A DNA stretch of 64,000 nucleotides from JAQTNA01 sp043743785 (GCA_043743785.1 JAYTVW010000038.1:56606-120605); one strand, 5' to 3'; shown: positions 1 to 9,326, counted from the stretch's first letter. Translations and numbers: made by a program. Notes: generated by a model not told the origin, from the letters alone.

Positions 1-136
1 GGTGGTCGCTACGGGTGCTGCACCTAAGGATTGAATGTTCATATGCCCCCCGGGGCGGATGCCGGATGTCAGGATATTCAGAGTGACAACCCCATTATCG
101 GCAGCCATGGTCATATCTTGAGCAATATGAAAATAC
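1..136. other. window edge, no gene seen
   Basis: This is the stretch beyond the 3' end of the first minus-strand gene. I see no credible reading frame, terminator or repeat in it. Confidence 0.5.
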
Positions 137-3094
137 TCAGGTGCTTGCCTGCGCGCCCCGGCGCGAGGCTATTTCATCCAGCACACATCCGGTGCGGTCT
201 GCCAGGGTTTGCACCAGCGCGCCGATTTCCGGGGTGCCGGCACGGATCGCTTCCTCGACCTCGCCGGCCAGGCTCACCAGTGCCCGGGCCATGATGAAGC
301 CGGCGACACCGCGGATACCGTGGGCCAGTTCGGCCAACTCCTGCCACTGTCCCTCCCTGGCCATTTCGCGCAGGCGGCGCGGCGCGTCACCATAGATTTC
401 CCGAAAACGCTCCAGCAGGTGCAGGGCAAATGATTCCTTGCCCGGGTACTGCAGGGCGAGGGCCGGCCAGTCCAGCGTCACTTCGATAGGGCCGTGCCGC
501 GCCACCAAAGCCGGTGCATGCACTGGAGGTGCCGGCGGGCGCCCCAGATGACGCAGGATGACCGCCACCAGTTCTTCCATCTGGATGGGCTTGGCCACGT
601 GTTCCACCATGCCCGCAGCCAGGCAGCGTGCCCTTTCTTCGGCAAAGGCGTGGGCCGTGAGGCCGATGACGGGCAGGGCGGGCGCCAGTTCCCGCAACTT
701 CGATGCTGTGGCATAGCCGTCCATGACGGGCATCTGGATGTCGGTCAGTATCAGGTCGAAGGCGTCGGGGCCGTCCTCCTCTACCCGGGTAAGGGCGAGT
801 AGACCGTTTTCCACGCAGGTGAGCCTTGCCCCTTCCGGGGCCAGCATCTGTTCCAGCACCAGGCGATTGATCTCGTTGTCTTCCGCCACGAGGATGGCAA
901 TGCCTTCCAGGCGTCGGGTGGCGGCGGCTGTCGGCGGTGCCGGAACCCTGGCGCAGCCAAGGGCGGCCACGATATGCCGGGCGCGCAGGGGCCATTCGAG
1001 ACGTAGGCCCCGCTCCCGTAGGCTCGGCGCCACATTCCCCTCGTCGGGGGGGGCGACGAAGGCCAGCGGATGGCTGCTGGCCAGGAGGGGCGCCAGGTCT
1101 GCATCCTGGACGCCCAGGCCAAGCACCAGTAGTTTTGCGCCGGCCGGTGGGGCTTCGCCGGTCTTCAGTGTGAGCATTTCCACGTGCGCGGCCGCCAGGC
1201 TCTGGCCCAGCGCCCAGGTTTCGTCGGGTGTAAGCCCGGCCAGGGCCACCATGCCAAGCCGCATGCCGGGAAGCGCTGGATGCCATCCTGCCAGGGGCAG
1301 GCGCACTTCGAAGACACTGCCGACGCCGGGTTCGCTCGTCAGCGTAATTGCGCCGCCCATCTTGCGTACCAGATGCTGGCTGATGGACAGCCCCAGGCCC
1401 GTGCCGCCGAAGCGCCGGGTGGTGCTGCCGTCGGCCTGCTCAAAGGGCTGGAACAGGCGTTGCTGCTGCTCCTTGCTCATGCCGATACCGCTGTCGCTGA
1501 CACGGAAGACCATGCGCCCGCCTTCCTGTCCGGCGAACAGGGTGACGCGGCCGGATGCGGTGAACTTGATGGCGTTCGACAACAGGTTGACCAGCACCTG
1601 GGAGAGCCGCAGGGCGTCCCCGAGGCACTCCCGCGGCAGATCGGGACTTTCTTCGATGCGGAAATCCAGGCCCTTGGCCCAGGCGCGGCCGGCACTCAGG
1701 GTTATCGCCTGGTCAAGCACCCGGGCGGGGGCCATGGGGGCGTTTTCCAAATCCAGCTTGCCGGCCTCGATCTTGGAAAAATCCAGAATATCGTTGATGA
1801 GGCCCAGCAAGTGCTGGCCCGCATCCAGGATGCGGCCGAAATTTTCTCCGGCCTTGCTCCCGGCACTGTCGCGCCGGCCGACCTGGGCCAGGCCCAGCAC
1901 CGCGTTCAGGGGCGTGCGGATTTCGTGGCTCATGTTGGCAAGGAATGCGCTCTTGGCCTGGCTTGCGGCTTCCAGTTCCCCGGCCCGCTGTTCCAGTGCC
2001 CGATTCAGCCCGGAAATCTCCCGGGTGTGGGCAGCGAGTTGGGCGTTGGCTTCTTCGAGTTGGGCCGTGCGCTCCCGTACCTGGTCCTCCAGGGAATCAT
2101 TGAGCGCCTGCAGTTGTTTTTCCGAGTGCTCCAGCCGTTCCAGGCTCTGCTGCAGTTCCGTCACGTCCAGCAGCATGGTGAAAATGCGGGCACTGCCATG
2201 TTCCCGGTGCAGGGTGCGAAAGCTTGATCGGGCCACCAGCGGTGTGCCATCCCGGCGCTGCACCAGCCACTGGCTGGGGGCGCTCTGGTCCTGGGTCAGG
2301 GCCATTTCCAGGATAGCGTCCTCCTGAGCGCGCAGTGCCGCCGGCAGAATGAGGCCAAAGGTCTGCCCCAGCAGTTCTTCCCGGGTATAGCCGAACATGC
2401 TGCAATAGGCCGGATTTACATCCAGGTAGATGCCATTTTCATCAGCGATGGCGATGCCCGCCGGAGAAATGTCGAAGAGCGCCACGAGTTCCCGGGACTG
2501 GGTGGCCTTGTCGTTCTCCAGTCCGTAGGCCTCCACCAGGGTTTCATTGAAGTTGTTGGCGCTGCGGGTGATTGCCACCAGGAACACCAAGGACATGAAG
2601 GACGCCGCCAGGTGCAGGGGGGCAGGGCCGAAGATGGATAGCATCACCGCGCTGACAATGGGCGTCGCGAAGAAGCGGAAAGCCAGTTTGTCCGGAGCGA
2701 GGATAGGCACCGCGCCTGCCACCATGCCTGACATGATGAAGGCGTTGAAGAACTGCAGGCTCTCGGAACCCTGTGAGATGAAGTACAGGGCACCGCTGCC
2801 CCAGATCAGCCCGGTCAGGCCGGCCCCCAGGCGGGAACGGCGCAGCCAGGGGCTGGGGTCCAGGAGCGACGTCGCGGTCCGCCGGTAGCAGCGAAACTGG
2901 TAGAGCCGGAACAAACCGATGGCGCAGGCCAGCAGCCACCAGGTGCCGACGACACGACTATCCAGTTCCATCTGGTTGATGAATGCCAGGAAGGACGCAT
3001 TCGCCAGGCTGATGGTTTGCCCCGACCACATGTTGCGGTAGATGAGTTCCGCCTGACGGGTGAGGATATATCGGTTCTTGTGCGCCGAACGCAT
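137..3094 (-). CDS. membrane hybrid histidine kinase (PAS-HisKA-HATPase-REC-HPt)
   Basis: A 985-residue hybrid sensor kinase. Residues about 45-180 hold several hydrophobic segments forming a membrane-embedded input region. A PAS domain follows (about 203-315), then a coiled coil (315-375) and a HisKA domain with phospho-acceptor His390 in NMSHEIRTPLN. The HATPase carries NLLSNAIKFT and the GTGLGL box. A receiver has Asp785 in LILTDIQMP, and a C-terminal HPt has His925 in LAHGIRGVAGF. Between HATPase and receiver is about 110 residues that look like a receiver without its acidic pocket. It presumably runs an internal His-Asp-His phosphorelay to an unlinked response regulator. No regulator gene is adjacent. 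The stimulus is unknown. The ATG at 3094 is used; a second Met at residue 22 is possible. Confidence 0.9.
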   Translation of the reverse strand: MRSAHKNRYILTRQAELIYRNMWSGQTISLANASFLAFINQMELDSRVVGTWWLLACAIGLFRLYQFRCYRRTATSLLDPSPWLRRSRLGAGLTGLIWGSGALYFISQGSESLQFFNAFIMSGMVAGAVPILAPDKLAFRFFATPIVSAVMLSIFGPAPLHLAASFMSLVFLVAITRSANNFNETLVEAYGLENDKATQSRELVALFDISPAGIAIADENGIYLDVNPAYCSMFGYTREELLGQTFGLILPAALRAQEDAILEMALTQDQSAPSQWLVQRRDGTPLVARSSFRTLHREHGSARIFTMLLDVTELQQSLERLEHSEKQLQALNDSLEDQVRERTAQLEEANAQLAAHTREISGLNRALEQRAGELEAASQAKSAFLANMSHEIRTPLNAVLGLAQVGRRDSAGSKAGENFGRILDAGQHLLGLINDILDFSKIEAGKLDLENAPMAPARVLDQAITLSAGRAWAKGLDFRIEESPDLPRECLGDALRLSQVLVNLLSNAIKFTASGRVTLFAGQEGGRMVFRVSDSGIGMSKEQQQRLFQPFEQADGSTTRRFGGTGLGLSISQHLVRKMGGAITLTSEPGVGSVFEVRLPLAGWHPALPGMRLGMVALAGLTPDETWALGQSLAAAHVEMLTLKTGEAPPAGAKLLVLGLGVQDADLAPLLASSHPLAFVAPPDEGNVAPSLRERGLRLEWPLRARHIVAALGCARVPAPPTAAATRRLEGIAILVAEDNEINRLVLEQMLAPEGARLTCVENGLLALTRVEEDGPDAFDLILTDIQMPVMDGYATASKLRELAPALPVIGLTAHAFAEERARCLAAGMVEHVAKPIQMEELVAVILRHLGRPPAPPVHAPALVARHGPIEVTLDWPALALQYPGKESFALHLLERFREIYGDAPRRLREMAREGQWQELAELAHGIRGVAGFIMARALVSLAGEVEEAIRAGTPEIGALVQTLADRTGCVLDEIASRRGAQAST

Positions 3095-3475
3095 GCCTTG
3101 TCCCTATGCTTGTCCTTGTTCCAGTTCGATTCTCCGGGCCACCGGCAGCATACCGTCAAATGCGGGTATTCTACCGTGATGCAGTGGATGTAGTCCGTTT
3201 GGGTTAGTTCCAAGCACGCGGAAGCGTCCGCCAAAACGCCGCGCGTATGCTGCTCGTCTTGTTCCGGCACATCATGGGGAGTCTGAAGCTTTCATTTTGC
3301 GGGAATTCGCTTTTGCCTGGCCGTCCCTGTTACACTGCGCGCCGCCGGCCGTGTGATCAGTCCCTGCCGGCGTTGCGCCAGCGGCTGCCCTGCAGCCTGG
3401 CCTCATCCTCAGAGGTTCCGCCCCGACTGGTTCGCGCTCTCCGCGCGAGTGGGCCGGAACCCGGTATTGAAATCC
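3095..3475. other. divergent intergenic region, hybrid kinase / rhlE
   Basis: This 381-bp gap between divergent genes must hold both promoters and a 5' leader for rhlE, which is usual for a DEAD-box helicase gene. I could not pick a convincing -35/-10 pair. The 3340-3475 part is GC-rich and can be read as open frame in phase with rhlE, but has no family character. Confidence 0.4.
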
Positions 3476-4825
3476 ATGAAATTCGAACAACTGGGCCTTG
3501 CGCCCGAGATCCTGCTTGCCGTCAAGGAACAGGGTTATGAAACCCCCACGCCCATCCAGGCCCAGGCCATACCCGTGGTACTCGCCGGCCGCGACCTGAT
3601 GGGCTGCGCCCAGACCGGCACGGGAAAGACGGCGGGCTTCACCCTGCCCATCCTGCACCGCCTCTTGACCACGCCGCGGCCCGCTGGCGTGAAGCGCATC
3701 CGCGTGCTGGTGCTGGTGCCGACCCGCGAACTCGCCGCCCAGGTGGAGGAGAGCGTCCAGGCCTACAGCACCCATATGGAAGTGCGCTCCACCGTGGTTT
3801 TTGGTGGCGTTGGCATCAATCCCCAGATTTCCGCCATGAAGAAGGCGCCGGAAATTCTCGTCGCCACCCCGGGCCGCCTGCTGGACCATGTGGGCCAGAA
3901 GACGGTGGACCTGTCCGGCGTCGAAATCCTGGTGCTGGATGAAGCGGACCGCATGCTCGACATGGGCTTTATTCGCGATATCAGGAAGCTGATTTCCCTG
4001 CTGCCGGCCCGCCGTCAGAACCTGATGTTCTCCGCCACCTTCTCTGACGAAATCAAGGAACTGGCCGGCGGCTTCCTGACGAACCCGGCGTCCGTTGAAG
4101 TGGCCCGGCGCAACACCGCGGCCGAAACGGTGCGCCAGCAGGTGTACCGGGTGGACCGGGAGAAGAAGCGCGACCTGCTCATTCACCTGATTCAGGAGCA
4201 CGGCTGGCACCAGGTGCTGGTGTTTACCCGCACCAAGCACGGCGCCAACACCTTGGCGGAAAAACTCACCAAGGCGGGTATCGAGGCGGCCGCCATTCAT
4301 GGCAACAAGAGCCAAGCGGCGCGCACCCGGGCGCTGCAGAGTTTCAAGGACCTGAAGTTGCATGTACTCGTGGCTACCGATATCGCTGCCCGCGGCATCG
4401 ACATCGAGGATCTGCCCCATGTGGTGAATTACGAGCTGCCCAATGTGGCGGAAGACTATGTGCTCCGCATCGGCCGTACTGGCCGGGCCGGCAGCGAGGG
4501 CGATGCGGTATCCCTGGTGTGCGTGGATGAATTGGACCTGTTGAAGGGTATCGAAAAGCTGCTCAAGAAGGAACTGCCGAAGCTGACCCTGCCGGGTTAT
4601 GAGCCGGATCCCAGCATTCGCGCCGAACCCATCCCCAATGGCCGCGGCAGTGCCGGCGGCCAAGGTCGCGGTGGTCAAAGCCAGGGCCGTGGCCAGGGCC
4701 AGCCCCGTAGCAGTGCCGGCGCCGGTGCCCCCCGCAGCAATGGTCCGTCCGGCCCCCGCTCCGGCACCTCCAAGCCCGCCGGTGGCCGTCCCGCCGGCAA
4801 CCATACGGGTTCCCGGGGCCGTTAA
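3476..4825 (+). CDS. rhlE: DEAD-box ATP-dependent RNA helicase RhlE
   Basis: A 449-residue RNA helicase for RNA remodelling, ribosome maturation or degradosome work. It has the Q motif (GYETPTPIQAQ, Gln28), Walker A (AQTGTGKT), DEAD (VLDEADRMLDMGF), SAT (FSATFSDE), ARGID and the motif VI region RIGRTGRAG. The residue that opens motif VI is Leu (YVLRIGRTGR) where the family normally has His. From about residue 375 the tail is a Gly/Arg/Ser/Gln-rich, low-complexity RNA-binding extension, as in RhlE proteins. The reading frame is open for 41 codons upstream, but that stretch lacks family character and the first Met followed by KFEQLGL matches the family start. A strong terminator lies 33 bp downstream. 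Confidence 0.93.
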   Translation: MKFEQLGLAPEILLAVKEQGYETPTPIQAQAIPVVLAGRDLMGCAQTGTGKTAGFTLPILHRLLTTPRPAGVKRIRVLVLVPTRELAAQVEESVQAYSTHMEVRSTVVFGGVGINPQISAMKKAPEILVATPGRLLDHVGQKTVDLSGVEILVLDEADRMLDMGFIRDIRKLISLLPARRQNLMFSATFSDEIKELAGGFLTNPASVEVARRNTAAETVRQQVYRVDREKKRDLLIHLIQEHGWHQVLVFTRTKHGANTLAEKLTKAGIEAAAIHGNKSQAARTRALQSFKDLKLHVLVATDIAARGIDIEDLPHVVNYELPNVAEDYVLRIGRTGRAGSEGDAVSLVCVDELDLLKGIEKLLKKELPKLTLPGYEPDPSIRAEPIPNGRGSAGGQGRGGQSQGRGQGQPRSSAGAGAPRSNGPSGPRSGTSKPAGGRPAGNHTGSRGR

Positions 4826-4858
4826 GCCACCAGGAAATGCGGCGTCGCAGCCGCAAAC

Positions 4859-4890
4859 TAAAAAGGCCAGTCTCCGGACTGGCCTTTTTA
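4859..4890 (+). terminator. rho-independent terminator of rhlE
   Basis: A perfect palindrome: 14-bp arms (TAAAAAGGCCAGTC and its complement) around a TCCG loop, ending in a T run. It lies 33 bp after the rhlE stop and 139 bp before the next gene on the same strand, so it isolates rhlE from the phytochrome operon. Confidence 0.93.
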
Positions 4891-5028
4891 CTTGGCACAT
4901 TCTGCAGCCGCTGCGGACGTCCGGTTGCGCTCTTACAAAACTTTGCGGTGATCAAAGTAGATTCTGCGGGCCTTTGCCGGTAGTATTCGACTCACTTACA
5001 ACACCCACCTATTACCCAGGGATAAGTA

Positions 5029-7422
5029 ATGGATCTGCGGCGAGAAACGTTTGAATTCGCTCTGAATGAGTGCGCCTCGGAACCCATACACCAAATCGGC
5101 CATGTGCAGCCCCACGGTGGACTCCTGGCATTTTCTGTCCAGCCCCCCCATCAGATTCTCCAAGCCAGCCGGAACGTTGGCGAGTTCGTTGGCAAGGACA
5201 TTGATGTTGTACTAAACCACACCCTTGCCAGCCTCTTCGATACGGCGGCATTGGCTCAGATTGACGCCCTGCTGCGAATGCTTCAGGAACAAGCAACGGC
5301 TAGCGGCAAAATTGCCCTCCAGCGCGACGGACCAAGCGTCGAACTGGTGCTCCATGCCTATCGTTCGGATGACCTGCTCGTCCTTGAAATGGAGCGGGAT
5401 GAAGGCCAGCATGGGGAAGGGCGTTTGGCCGATCTGTTGTTGCAGACCCAGCAGGCCATGCTACGCACGGACTCCTATTTCGAGACGGGAAAATACTTCG
5501 AGCTTCTCGTGCAGCTCGTGCGCTCCCTGACTGCATACGATAGCGTGATGGTCTATCGCTTCGACTCGCAATGGAATGGCGAGATCATTGCGCAAAGCCG
5601 GGCTGAGCATGCGCCCAACTATATGGGGATGCATTTTCCAGCCAGCGACATTCCCGCCCAGGCTCGACGGCTCTACACGAGCAACCTCGTGCGGGTCGTC
5701 GCCGACGTGGATGCCACGCCCGTGCCGATCATCCCGGAACTGGGGCCTGTGAGCGGGCATCCGCTCAATCTGACTTATTCTGCCCTGCGAAGCCTCTCGA
5801 CCATTCATATTGAGTATCTTCGGAATATCGGCGTGCATGCCTCAATGGTGATCTCCTTGATGCAGAACGACCGGTTGTGGGGCTTGATCGCCTGCCACCA
5901 CCTGGCGCCGAAAGCGGCTTCCATGGGATTACGCGAAGCCGCCATTTTTTTAAGCCGCCTCGTATCGACTCGGCTGTCATCGATCGAGGCGATTGAACAA
6001 AGAGTACTTACCGACCGGGCGGACCGGATTACCAGCGATCTTCTGCGGACCCTGCCCATGTCGCCGGTCCAGGACATACTCCTGCGCCTGATGCCCGACT
6101 TGCAGACCCTGTTGGGTGCAAGCGGTATGGTGGTGGTGGTCGAAGGCGCAATCCATGTGTGTGGTGAAACGCCGGATGAAACGAAAATTCGGCGTCTCCT
6201 GGACTGGCTGGCGGCGAACCCGGGACCGGGAGTGGTATTTAGTGAGTTCCTCGGCAAGGACTGCCCGGATATGCTCGAGTCCGCCGCTACTATGGCCGGA
6301 TTTCTCGCGACGCCGCCGTCGGCAGGGATGCGCAATTGCATCATCTGGCTGCGCAAGGAGAAGCCTCAGACGGTCAACTGGGCCGGCAAATATGAGGAGG
6401 GCTTTGTCCAGAATGCTGCCGGCAATTACCGTCTGACCCCCCGGAAGTCCTTTGAGCTATGGACGGAATCCTGGTCCGGCCGCTGTGTGCCGTGGACGTC
6501 GGTCGAAATCGGGATGGCGACCACGCTGGCCCTGGCCATTCCCGAGAGCCTCGCCCAGAAGAGTCTCCTGGAGCAAGCCCAAGCGCTGCAACGCCAGGCA
6601 GAGGCAGAACTGCGCAAGCACCGCGATCATCTGGAGGACCTTGTACGGGAACGGACCCTGGCCTTGTCGATTGCCAAGGAGGCCGCTGAGTCGGCCAATC
6701 GGGCGAAGACGGCTTTTCTTTCCACGGTGTCCCATGAGCTGCGCACACCGATGAACGGCATCATGGGAATGACGAGCCTGGCACTCAGGCGAGTTGACGA
6801 CCCCAAGCTTCGTGACTACCTCGGCAAGATCCGCCTATCCTCGGAGCGTCTGCTGCCTATCATCAACGACATGATCGACATCTCCGAAATAGAGTCCTCA
6901 CGATTGACCCTCAATCAGGCGGAGTTTCAACTCGGTGCGGTGATTGAGCATGTCAAAAACCTGGTGACGCCCAAGGCGGCAGAGAAAAAACTCGCTTTGA
7001 ATTTCGACGGCGTCGCGGATATCGGTGCCTGGACCCTGGTCGGGGATCGGGATCGTTTCGGGCAGATTTTTCTCAATCTTCTCGAGAACGCAATTAAATT
7101 CACGCCCGTCGGCGCTGTTGCTGTCCGGGGGCATGTCACGCAGGATGACACCTCCCATGTGTCGATCCGCATCGAAGTAGAGGACACGGGCATCGGCATC
7201 GGCAAGGCGGCCCAGGCCAAGCTTTTTGTCGCGTTCGAGCAAGTGGACAATTCAGAAACCCGCCGGTTTGGCGGCACAGGGCTTGGCTTGGCCATCTGCA
7301 AACGTCTGGTGAAGATGATGGACGGCGATATCGGCGTGGCCAGTACGGAGGGTTTCGGCAGCACATTCTGGTTCCATGTCCGCCTGCCCATCCTGCTGCA
7401 GAATCTTCCGACGTCGCCATGA
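5029..7422 (+). CDS. bphP: bacteriophytochrome sensor histidine kinase
   Basis: A 797-residue red/far-red photoreceptor kinase. The N-terminal PAS carries Cys15 (NECASEPIHQIGHVQPHG), the usual thioether site for biliverdin IX-alpha. The GAF domain has the PASDIPAQARRLY motif and the pocket stretches IHIEYLRNIGV and ACHHL. The PHY domain shows the tongue signature WAGK ... LTPRKSFELW. After a coiled coil (about 510-550) comes HisKA with His569 in TVSHELRTPMNG, then a HATPase with LLENAIKFT and GTGLGL. There is no receiver, so it must signal to a response regulator elsewhere. A sequence AGGGATAA sits just before the ATG. It overlaps the haem oxygenase gene by ATGA, so chromophore synthesis and apoprotein are translationally coupled. 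Confidence 0.95.
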   Translation: MDLRRETFEFALNECASEPIHQIGHVQPHGGLLAFSVQPPHQILQASRNVGEFVGKDIDVVLNHTLASLFDTAALAQIDALLRMLQEQATASGKIALQRDGPSVELVLHAYRSDDLLVLEMERDEGQHGEGRLADLLLQTQQAMLRTDSYFETGKYFELLVQLVRSLTAYDSVMVYRFDSQWNGEIIAQSRAEHAPNYMGMHFPASDIPAQARRLYTSNLVRVVADVDATPVPIIPELGPVSGHPLNLTYSALRSLSTIHIEYLRNIGVHASMVISLMQNDRLWGLIACHHLAPKAASMGLREAAIFLSRLVSTRLSSIEAIEQRVLTDRADRITSDLLRTLPMSPVQDILLRLMPDLQTLLGASGMVVVVEGAIHVCGETPDETKIRRLLDWLAANPGPGVVFSEFLGKDCPDMLESAATMAGFLATPPSAGMRNCIIWLRKEKPQTVNWAGKYEEGFVQNAAGNYRLTPRKSFELWTESWSGRCVPWTSVEIGMATTLALAIPESLAQKSLLEQAQALQRQAEAELRKHRDHLEDLVRERTLALSIAKEAAESANRAKTAFLSTVSHELRTPMNGIMGMTSLALRRVDDPKLRDYLGKIRLSSERLLPIINDMIDISEIESSRLTLNQAEFQLGAVIEHVKNLVTPKAAEKKLALNFDGVADIGAWTLVGDRDRFGQIFLNLLENAIKFTPVGAVAVRGHVTQDDTSHVSIRIEVEDTGIGIGKAAQAKLFVAFEQVDNSETRRFGGTGLGLAICKRLVKMMDGDIGVASTEGFGSTFWFHVRLPILLQNLPTSP

Positions 7423-8036
7423 GTGCCAACGACAAGCTATGCGCCTTCGCCGACCATCTCCGCGAAGCGACACGCTCGGCCCACCGGACACTGGACCATC
7501 ATCCCGTCCTTGCGCCCCTCACCCGCAGCCCCCTGAGCGTAGCGGCCTATGCCAAGGCTTTGGCAGCACTGCATGGACCACAGCAGGCTATTGAACGAAT
7601 GCTCGGCAGCTTTGCACCTGGAACGCAATTCCCACCCCGGTTGGCCGATCTTGATCGCGATCTGGCTCTTTTGGGCCTGTCGCCGTTCCCCCTGATGGCT
7701 GAAATTCCGCAGTGCGTGTCAGAACCCCAGTTGATGGGCGCCTTGTATGTCATCGAAGGATCGAATCTCGGGGGGGCCGTGATCGCGCGGCAACTCACCC
7801 TCAGCTTACCCATAGCGGTCCCAAGAGATTTTTTTGAGAAATCCGGCGGGCCGCCCAGATGGGGCGACTTCTGGCGTTTCGCTGCAGAGCACTGCCTGGC
7901 GGAAAATATTGCGATCATCGAGGATTCGGCGTGCAAGATATTCAATCTGTACAAGGAACATCTTGATCGGTGCCAGGCCGAATCCCCCTCATTTGGCAAA
8001 AAAGGCCCATTGGGCAGGCCGACTATTCTTCCTTGA
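7419..8036 (+). CDS. bphO: biliverdin-producing haem oxygenase
   Basis: A 205-residue haem oxygenase of the bacterial HemO/BphO type that opens haem to biliverdin, the chromophore of the phytochrome just upstream. The proximal haem ligand region is visible near the N-terminus (SAHRTLDHHPVL), and the distal-helix glycines appear in LYVIEGSNLGGAVIA. Start and the bphP stop share the bases ATGA. The order bphP-bphO is the reverse of the more familiar bphO-bphP operon. Its last 14 bp overlap the 3' end of the convergent lpxH gene, so no terminator exists between them. The function is assigned from motifs plus the phytochrome context. Confidence 0.9.
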   Translation: MSANDKLCAFADHLREATRSAHRTLDHHPVLAPLTRSPLSVAAYAKALAALHGPQQAIERMLGSFAPGTQFPPRLADLDRDLALLGLSPFPLMAEIPQCVSEPQLMGALYVIEGSNLGGAVIARQLTLSLPIAVPRDFFEKSGGPPRWGDFWRFAAEHCLAENIAIIEDSACKIFNLYKEHLDRCQAESPSFGKKGPLGRPTILP

Positions 8037-8736
8037 AGCGGCACTCACCGTCCCGGCATTCCAGCCAGGTGGCTTTGTCGTGCCAGTCCGATAACACCCA
8101 GCGTTCACAGGTCCCGCCATCCACGCTGTGATCATGACGTGCCGGACGGTGGGTGTGGCCATGTATCAGGCGAGGATGGCCGTGGGTGCGCAGGACAGCG
8201 GCTACGGCTTCCGCATTGACGTCCATGATGGCGCGAGATTTCCCCTGCTTCGCAGCTTCACTCTTTTTGCGTCCAGCGATGAACAGGCGGCGGCTGAGGG
8301 CCAGCGGCATATTTCGCAAGAGGGCCAGGGTGAGGGGATGGCGGACCTTGCGGCGGAAGGCCATGTAGGCCGTATCGTCGGTGCACAGGCTGTCGCCATG
8401 CATGAGGAGCGTCGGGTGGCCGTCGATGGGAACGAGGCTCGGGTCCGGCAGCAGTGTCAGCCGCGCGGCGCGGGCGAAACGGCGAGCGATGAGGAAATCC
8501 CGGTTGCCCACCAGCAGGGAAACCTGAACCCCGTGCCCGGCCAAGTCGGCGAGGGCCGCGATGATGCGCTGGTTGAACGTGTCAGCCAGGTCGTCTCCCG
8601 CCCAGTATTCGAAGAGGTCCCCCAGGATGTAGAGGGCCTGGGCCTGCCTGGCCGGCCCCGCCATGAACCTGAAGAAGGCCGCCGTCGTCTCCGGCCGCTC
8701 GGGAGAAAGATGCAGGTCGGAGATGAAGAGGACCAT
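8023..8736 (-). CDS. lpxH: UDP-2,3-diacylglucosamine diphosphatase
   Basis: A 237-residue calcineurin-like metallophosphoesterase that hydrolyses UDP-2,3-diacylglucosamine to lipid X in lipid A synthesis at the inner membrane. All metal motifs are present: SDLHLSP (DxH), GDLFEYWAGDD, GNRDF, and HGHTHRP near residue 195. The length is normal for LpxH. It is the last gene of a minus-strand run TPR-ppiA-ppiB-lpxH. The only thing ahead of its start is an inverted heptamer array, and no clear Shine-Dalgarno is visible. It overlaps bphO tail to tail by 14 bp. Confidence 0.93.
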   Translation of the reverse strand: MVLFISDLHLSPERPETTAAFFRFMAGPARQAQALYILGDLFEYWAGDDLADTFNQRIIAALADLAGHGVQVSLLVGNRDFLIARRFARAARLTLLPDPSLVPIDGHPTLLMHGDSLCTDDTAYMAFRRKVRHPLTLALLRNMPLALSRRLFIAGRKKSEAAKQGKSRAIMDVNAEAVAAVLRTHGHPRLIHGHTHRPARHDHSVDGGTCERWVLSDWHDKATWLECRDGECRFKEE

Positions 8737-8740
8737 TGGG

Positions 8741-8798
8741 GTGAGCGGTATGCGGTGAGCGGGCTGGCGACGCTGACCGCTTATCCCTGACCGCTCAC
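8741..8798. repeat. inverted heptamer array, GTGAGCG type
   Basis: The left arm is three 7-bp units (GTGAGCG, GTATGCG, GTGAGCG; 8741-8761). The right arm is four units (CGCTGAC, CGCTTAT, CCCTGAC, CGCTCAC; 8771-8798) that are degenerate complements of the left, with a 9-bp spacer. It fills the gap between the ppiB stop (8806) and the lpxH start (8736) almost completely. Confidence 0.75.
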
Positions 8799-8805
8799 GC
8801 TTTTA

Positions 8806-9297
8806 TCAGGCCACCGTGGCTTTCTCGATGATGACGTCTTCCTTGGGGACATCCTGGTGGAAGCCGGCGTTGCCGGTCTTCACGGCCTCGATCTTGTCCA
8901 CCACGTCCTGGCCTTCGACGACCTTGCCGAACACCGCATAGCCCCAGCCGCGCTCTGATTTGGCGGTGTGGTTGAGGAAGTCGTTGTTGGCCACATTGAT
9001 GAAGAATTGGGCCGTGGCGGAGTCCGGTACATTGGTGCGGGCCATGGCGATGGTGTACTTGTCATTCTTCAGGCCGTTGTCCGCTTCGTTCTTGATCGGA
9101 TCCTTGCAGGCCTTTTGTTTCATGCCCGGCTCGAAGCCGCCGCACTGAGCCATGAAGCCCTTGATGACGCGGTGGAAAATGGTGTTGTCGTAGTGGCCGG
9201 CTTCCACATAGGCGAGGAAGTTCTTGACCGATTCGGGCGCCTTCTCGGCGTCCAGTTCCAGGGTGATGACGCCGAAATTGGTTTGCAGCTTGACCAT
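8806..9297 (-). CDS. ppiB: cytoplasmic peptidyl-prolyl isomerase (cyclophilin B)
   Basis: A 163-residue cyclophilin-type cis-trans prolyl isomerase without a signal peptide, so it is cytoplasmic. It carries the catalytic stretch FHRVIKGFMAQCGG, the substrate pocket AMARTNVPDSATAQFFIN and the GYAVFGKVVEG strand. A good Shine-Dalgarno (CAAGGAA) precedes the ATG. It lies between the exported paralogue (upstream) and lpxH. The 147-bp gap to the exported paralogue is packed with inverted repeats. Confidence 0.95.
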   Translation of the reverse strand: MVKLQTNFGVITLELDAEKAPESVKNFLAYVEAGHYDNTIFHRVIKGFMAQCGGFEPGMKQKACKDPIKNEADNGLKNDKYTIAMARTNVPDSATAQFFINVANNDFLNHTAKSERGWGYAVFGKVVEGQDVVDKIEAVKTGNAGFHQDVPKEDVIIEKATVA

Positions 9298-9326
9298 GTT
9301 TATTTCCTTGAGGGTTTTACCGTAAA

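Noticed and set aside
723..2327. A 534-codon plus-strand frame over the first hybrid kinase
   Set aside because: Ser/Arg/Ala-rich shadow translation. The minus-strand kinase has complete HisKA, HATPase, receiver and HPt motifs.
3353..3475. A longer N-terminus for RhlE
   Set aside because: The added 41 residues are Arg/Pro/Cys-rich and unlike the family; the Met at 3476 begins the conserved sequence.
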